Assembly (NCBI GenBank): GCA_038144195.1
Contig: JAYQNH010000002.1
Coordinates: 124,001 to 188,000 of the forward strand
Origin: VMDJ01 sp038144195
Lineage (GTDB): Bacteria; Pseudomonadota; Gammaproteobacteria; Chromatiales; Chromatiaceae
Length of the DNA stretch: 64,000 bases
Direction of reading: 5' to 3'
The notes below the pieces were generated by a model. The model made no database searches and was not told the origin of the DNA. It saw nothing but the letters and a program-made list of their open reading frames with translations. Shown piece by piece: positions 60,254 through 64,000 of the stretch (position 1 is the stretch's first letter; every line of letters begins with the position of its first letter). Made by a program: the position numbers and the translations under genes.

Positions 60254-63200
60254 TCAAACCAACAAGTTTTCGCCGATGAGGCTACCTATCGCCAACCCAG
60301 AAAGTTGGACAAGGGCGGTCTCGGTTCCATTACCCGCCAAGTCCGTTGAATGGTAAACGGTTGTTATACCGCTGTTATCTGCATCCTTAATGACAATGTA
60401 ACCTTCAGTTGCCACAACATCAGCATCTGCGGCAATCGCTGCGGCCGCATCACCGATCGACACTTTGGCTGAGCTAAAGATAAACACGTTGTTAGCGGCA
60501 AAATCGCTGGACGTTGTAAGGCCTGTGGCTATCGAATCAGTCAAACCCGCAATACCCGAAAGATCAAGCACATCGCCGCCCGCAGAGGTGGCACCACCCT
60601 TAAAACCAATCACGTAGTCGGTACCAAACGTTTTATCACTCATCGTGATCGTTACGGAGCCATTACTCGAGGCACTACCGTTACTGATATCGATGGTATC
60701 GCTGCCCGCCAGACCCTTGATGACGGGATTGATAGCATCACTAGCTGAATAAATAATGTCGCCCGCTGATGTTCCAGAAGTTACACCACCCCCTTGCGCC
60801 TCAATCAATGTAGAGGCACCACCAACGTTAACAACGAGGTCTGTACTAAAGCCCTCTACCGTAGAGGCATCCGTTTCAACTAGCGCACCGTTACCCAACT
60901 TGATGTTAATAGTCGCATCCGTGGTAACCGAAGTATTACCCGTTAAGGTTAGTTCAGCTGTAGTCGCACTTTTCTTAACAAGGCTTGCAGAAAGTCCCGC
61001 AGGTAATCCCGTTACTGAGTAGTTAGCTGAAGCAATAGCTGCATCAACCGTACCTGCAAACTCGGTACCCGACAGCGTCAATGTGAGCGCATTTTGGATG
61101 GACCCGTCATTGGCCAATTTTTCGTAGAACTGTGTCGCGCTGTAAGTCACCTTAGGCGCCTCACCCGTACTGAGGGTAAAGGTTAGAGGCGACGAATTCG
61201 CGGCACTGGCGTTACCCGCCGCATCCGTGACCTTGGCTGTGATCGACTTAGCACCGTCATCGCCCAATGCGCCAGAGGCTACCGTAATGTTGACGTAGCC
61301 ATTGCCTTTATCAGTTTGAGTGAGTGTTTTCGTCAGCGGCGTATCGAAAGAACTTCCGCCCAACAACAACTCAACCACATTACCTACGGCCGCATCGTTG
61401 GCAAGGGTAACCTTCACATCAAACCCGTTGGCCTCTTCCGCCGCACTGATTGTCGAGTCAACAGCCGCCGTGGCGGTGACACCAGAAGGCGCGCTTGGCG
61501 CTGCTGTATCGTAAGTCAACGCGAGAGCTGCACTTGCCGTACCTACGTTACCCGCAGCGTCAGTCACCACGCTTGTAATGTTGACCGTGCCATCTTCTGC
61601 ATCACCCAAGAAACCAGCTGGCAGGGTGAAGTCGTAGGATCCGGTAGTAATGTCACCCGCAGTGAGCTCTCGAGTTAACGCTGGCGAGAAGGACGCCCCA
61701 CCGACCTTGAGCTCTAGGGTGTCCCCAGCCACCGCCCCAGTATCTGCAAGGCTTGCTGTAATCTTGAAACCAGCCGCCTCTTCTGCAGCGTTGATATAGC
61801 TGTCACCCGAGGTTACCGATGGCTTAACACTTGCCGCGCTCGGTGCGGAGTAGTCAACCGCAAAGCTGACTGTGCGGTCTAGATCATCAAAAGCGTTACC
61901 CGCCAAATCCTTAATGTCCGCATCTTCAGCAAAGCCGAGGGTAACCGAAGTACCTTCATCTATCGTCTTCAGATCACCACCGCTCACGTTAATGTTATAA
62001 ACCTTGCCCGCCTCACTGGCCGCTTCAACATCTGTGACTGTGGCAGTAGTGCCCGTAACACTAAAATCAGCAATTCCAACACCGGTCACCTGATTGGCAA
62101 ACGTAGCTTTGTAGATAAGGCCAGTTGATGTTTGTTCAACAAACTTCAAGGAAGAGAGCACTGGCGCAACCGTATCGACAGTCAAACTCAACGCTGAACT
62201 TGCCGAACTCGAGTTACCCGCAGCGTCGGTCGCAATAGCGGTAACAGACTTGGCACCATCGGTACCGATAGCCGTAGCATCCAGCGTGAAGGCGTAATTA
62301 CTCTTTGTTAGATCGCTCGTTGTCAGTGTGTGTGTACTTACCGAGGTGCCGTCAACACGCAGATCCAACACAGCGCCCGCGTTTAAGCCAGCCGTGGACA
62401 CATTCACCACAACACCTGCTGCCTTTTCGGTGGCATTGACTAAAGTGTTTTCGCCCGAAGCAACCGCCGGTACGCTTGGAGTTGTAGGGGCAGCGGTATC
62501 TAGGGTAACGCTAAGCGCTGAAGATGCGGTGCTGTCGTTACCTGCCGCGTCCGATATCACCGCGGTCAAACTCTTCGTACCGTCGTCACCCAAAGAACCG
62601 GTTGGGATAGTCACTGTTGCTGCTTCTGCCGTCAGATCCGCCGCAGTGACGGTGTGGGTGACTGGGGTATCGAAGGATTGATTAGCCAGTTTAATTTCGA
62701 TGACATCGCCCGCAACAACCCCGCTGCTTGGCAAGCTGACGGTGACGGTGACGCCGGCAGCTTCCTCCGCCTCACTCACCTTTGAATCAGAAATTGTTAG
62801 CGATGTCGCCTTAGTCGGTGCTGTGTTATCTAGCGTGTAAGTTGACATCAACAGCTTGTCATATTCGGCAACAAAATAAAGCTCGTTTGTGCCCTTGATA
62901 TCGTTCCACGACCCAGCGTCACCATAGCCAGCACCTGCGTCAGCCGAGGGGGGCCAATTTTGCAAGCCCAAGGCCAAATAATCTTGACCGGTACCATAAT
63001 CATCCGGCTCAGAACCACCGTCTGTGTGCGATGTACCAGAGCCCCATTCTTCTCTATCAGTCGATAAGGACGTGCCATCAACCCAGGTCCAGGTGCCCTC
63101 AGTGGTAGCATCATTCGCACCCAACCAAACGTACTTAGCACCGCCACCATCCGCCGCCGTAGCGGTGTAGTTATCAAAAGCAGTACCGCCCTCTGAAGTT

Positions 63201-64000
63201 AACAAGGCTTGAAGCTTGGTAAAGAGTTCAGCGTTTTCAGCTGCCGTATCGACTTTAACCAGGTATCCACCCGTCGCCTCTGCGTAATCAGCCGCATCCG
63301 ACCAGGTTTTAGCTGTCTTAAAGAGACCGTAGGTGTGACCAGACTCTCCAACCCATGTTGCATCCGGCAGCACAAGCGCATTACCACCCGCGTCAGTAAT
63401 ATCTTGCGTCGTTTTAAAGCTTAGGGTGACATCGCCATCAAGGTCAGCCAAGTCACCACCGGTCAGAGTTACGTTCCAGATCTTACCCGCATCTGAAGCT
63501 GCCTTGACCGTCACGGCGGCTGTTGTACCTTCAACTGCGAAGTCTGTTGCATCAACTTCAACAACTTTCTCGTTGAAGGTCGCCTTTGAAGACAAGCGAA
63601 TCAGAATTTGTTAGCGCGGTATCAGGATCCGAGATCAGCAACGAGGTCAGCTTAGGCGCCGCACCAGTATCAACAGACAAGGCCAAGCTTGCTGATTCCT
63701 CGCCCACATTACCTGCGGCATCGGTTACGCGGCTTGTAATAACCTTAGATCCGTCTCCACCAAGCCCCCTCCGCAGGGATGACCATCGTCAAAGTGCCAG
63801 CATCTACGTGAGTTTGCGTAATCGTTTTGGTGATCGCAGTGGCGAATGACTCACCGTCTAGCAACAACTCAACCTTGTCCCCTACCACTGCACCAGTATC
63901 AGTAATGGTCACGGTAACGCTAATCGCTGCGCCAAACTCAGACGCATTGATGGCCGCATCACCCGTAATCGAAGGCTTTACTGCCGCCGCAGGAACTGTA
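60254..64000 (-). CDS. Giant Ig-like/C-type-lectin surface protein, 5' end outside window (two frame breaks)
   Basis: At least 1,240 residues; the N-terminus lies beyond the right edge. Five or more Ig-like repeats of about 100 residues carry the ends TDAAGNSSSASSALSLTVDT and LDTAAPTTPSVP, as in Bap/Big-type adhesins. A C-type-lectin-like domain sits at about 62.85-63.35 kb (GHTYGLFKTAKTWSDAADYAEATGGYLVKVD ... YVWLGANDATTEGTWTWVDGT ... GSWNDIKGTNELYFVAEYD). The C-terminus ends with a degenerate RTX-like segment (VIKGLAGSDTIDISNGSA) and a tail typical of type I substrates. Breaks lie near 63765 (G run) and near 63583 (extra G before ATFNEKV). The stop is 72 bases before the giant RTX gene, with no terminator between, so the two may be co-transcribed. 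Confidence 0.82.

Overview
The window looks like a chromosomal segment of a marine-type gammaproteobacterium. The evidence is a rimP-nusA-infB operon with a gammaproteobacterial NusA C-terminus, a BolA protein, FadL/acyl-CoA synthetase, YjbF/YjbH-type exopolysaccharide export genes and very large calcium-binding RTX adhesins with type I secretion systems. No rRNA, tRNA or CRISPR array was seen. I cannot name the genus.

Layout. (1) 1-4.3 kb: translation/transcription core (infB, nusA, rimP on the minus strand behind a leader with two terminator hairpins) and a divergent bolA-like gene. (2) 4.4-7.3 kb: fatty-acid uptake and activation (fadL plus acyl-CoA synthetase). (3) 7.5-15.5 kb: one leftward operon for polysaccharide export. 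In transcription order it encodes a Gly-Ser-Thr repeat lipoprotein, YjbH/GfcD-type barrel, YjbF/GfcB-type lipoprotein, multi-SLBB export protein, Wzz-type chain regulator, UDP-glucuronate epimerase and an MlaC-like protein. A divergent WcaJ-type initiating transferase starts at 15.5 kb. (4) 17.0-19.1 kb: a small island-like insertion (unknown protein, XRE regulator with an operator palindrome, tyrosine recombinase). (5) 19.1-31.9 kb: a leftward biosynthesis operon headed by an EPS-associated MarR-type regulator: cysQ, cysC, two sulfotransferase-like genes, wzy, wzx, a WcaI-type glycosyltransferase, gmd, fcl, manC, manB, gmm. Together these predict a Wzx/Wzy-assembled polysaccharide containing GDP-mannose/GDP-fucose-derived sugars and probably sulfate. 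(6) 32.3-34.3 kb: an FMN/Fe-S glutamate-synthase-like protein and a small lipoprotein. (7) 34.4-64 kb: four large RTX/Ig-like surface proteins interleaved with two complete type I secretion systems (TolC, ABC, HlyD) and three small associated proteins. The largest, at 50.4-60.2 kb, has about 3,270 residues: roughly eleven aromatic-rich YD-like repeats, five almost identical 190-residue carbohydrate-binding-like modules, then RTX repeats.

The regions fit together as one cell-surface programme: a capsule or exopolysaccharide, its export machinery, and giant secreted adhesins carrying putative sugar-binding modules.

Data-quality warning. About forty single-gene reading-frame breaks are visible, many in homopolymers, including in the essential genes infB and nusA. 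Most must be sequencing or assembly indels, so I annotate each interrupted gene as one CDS and give the break positions.
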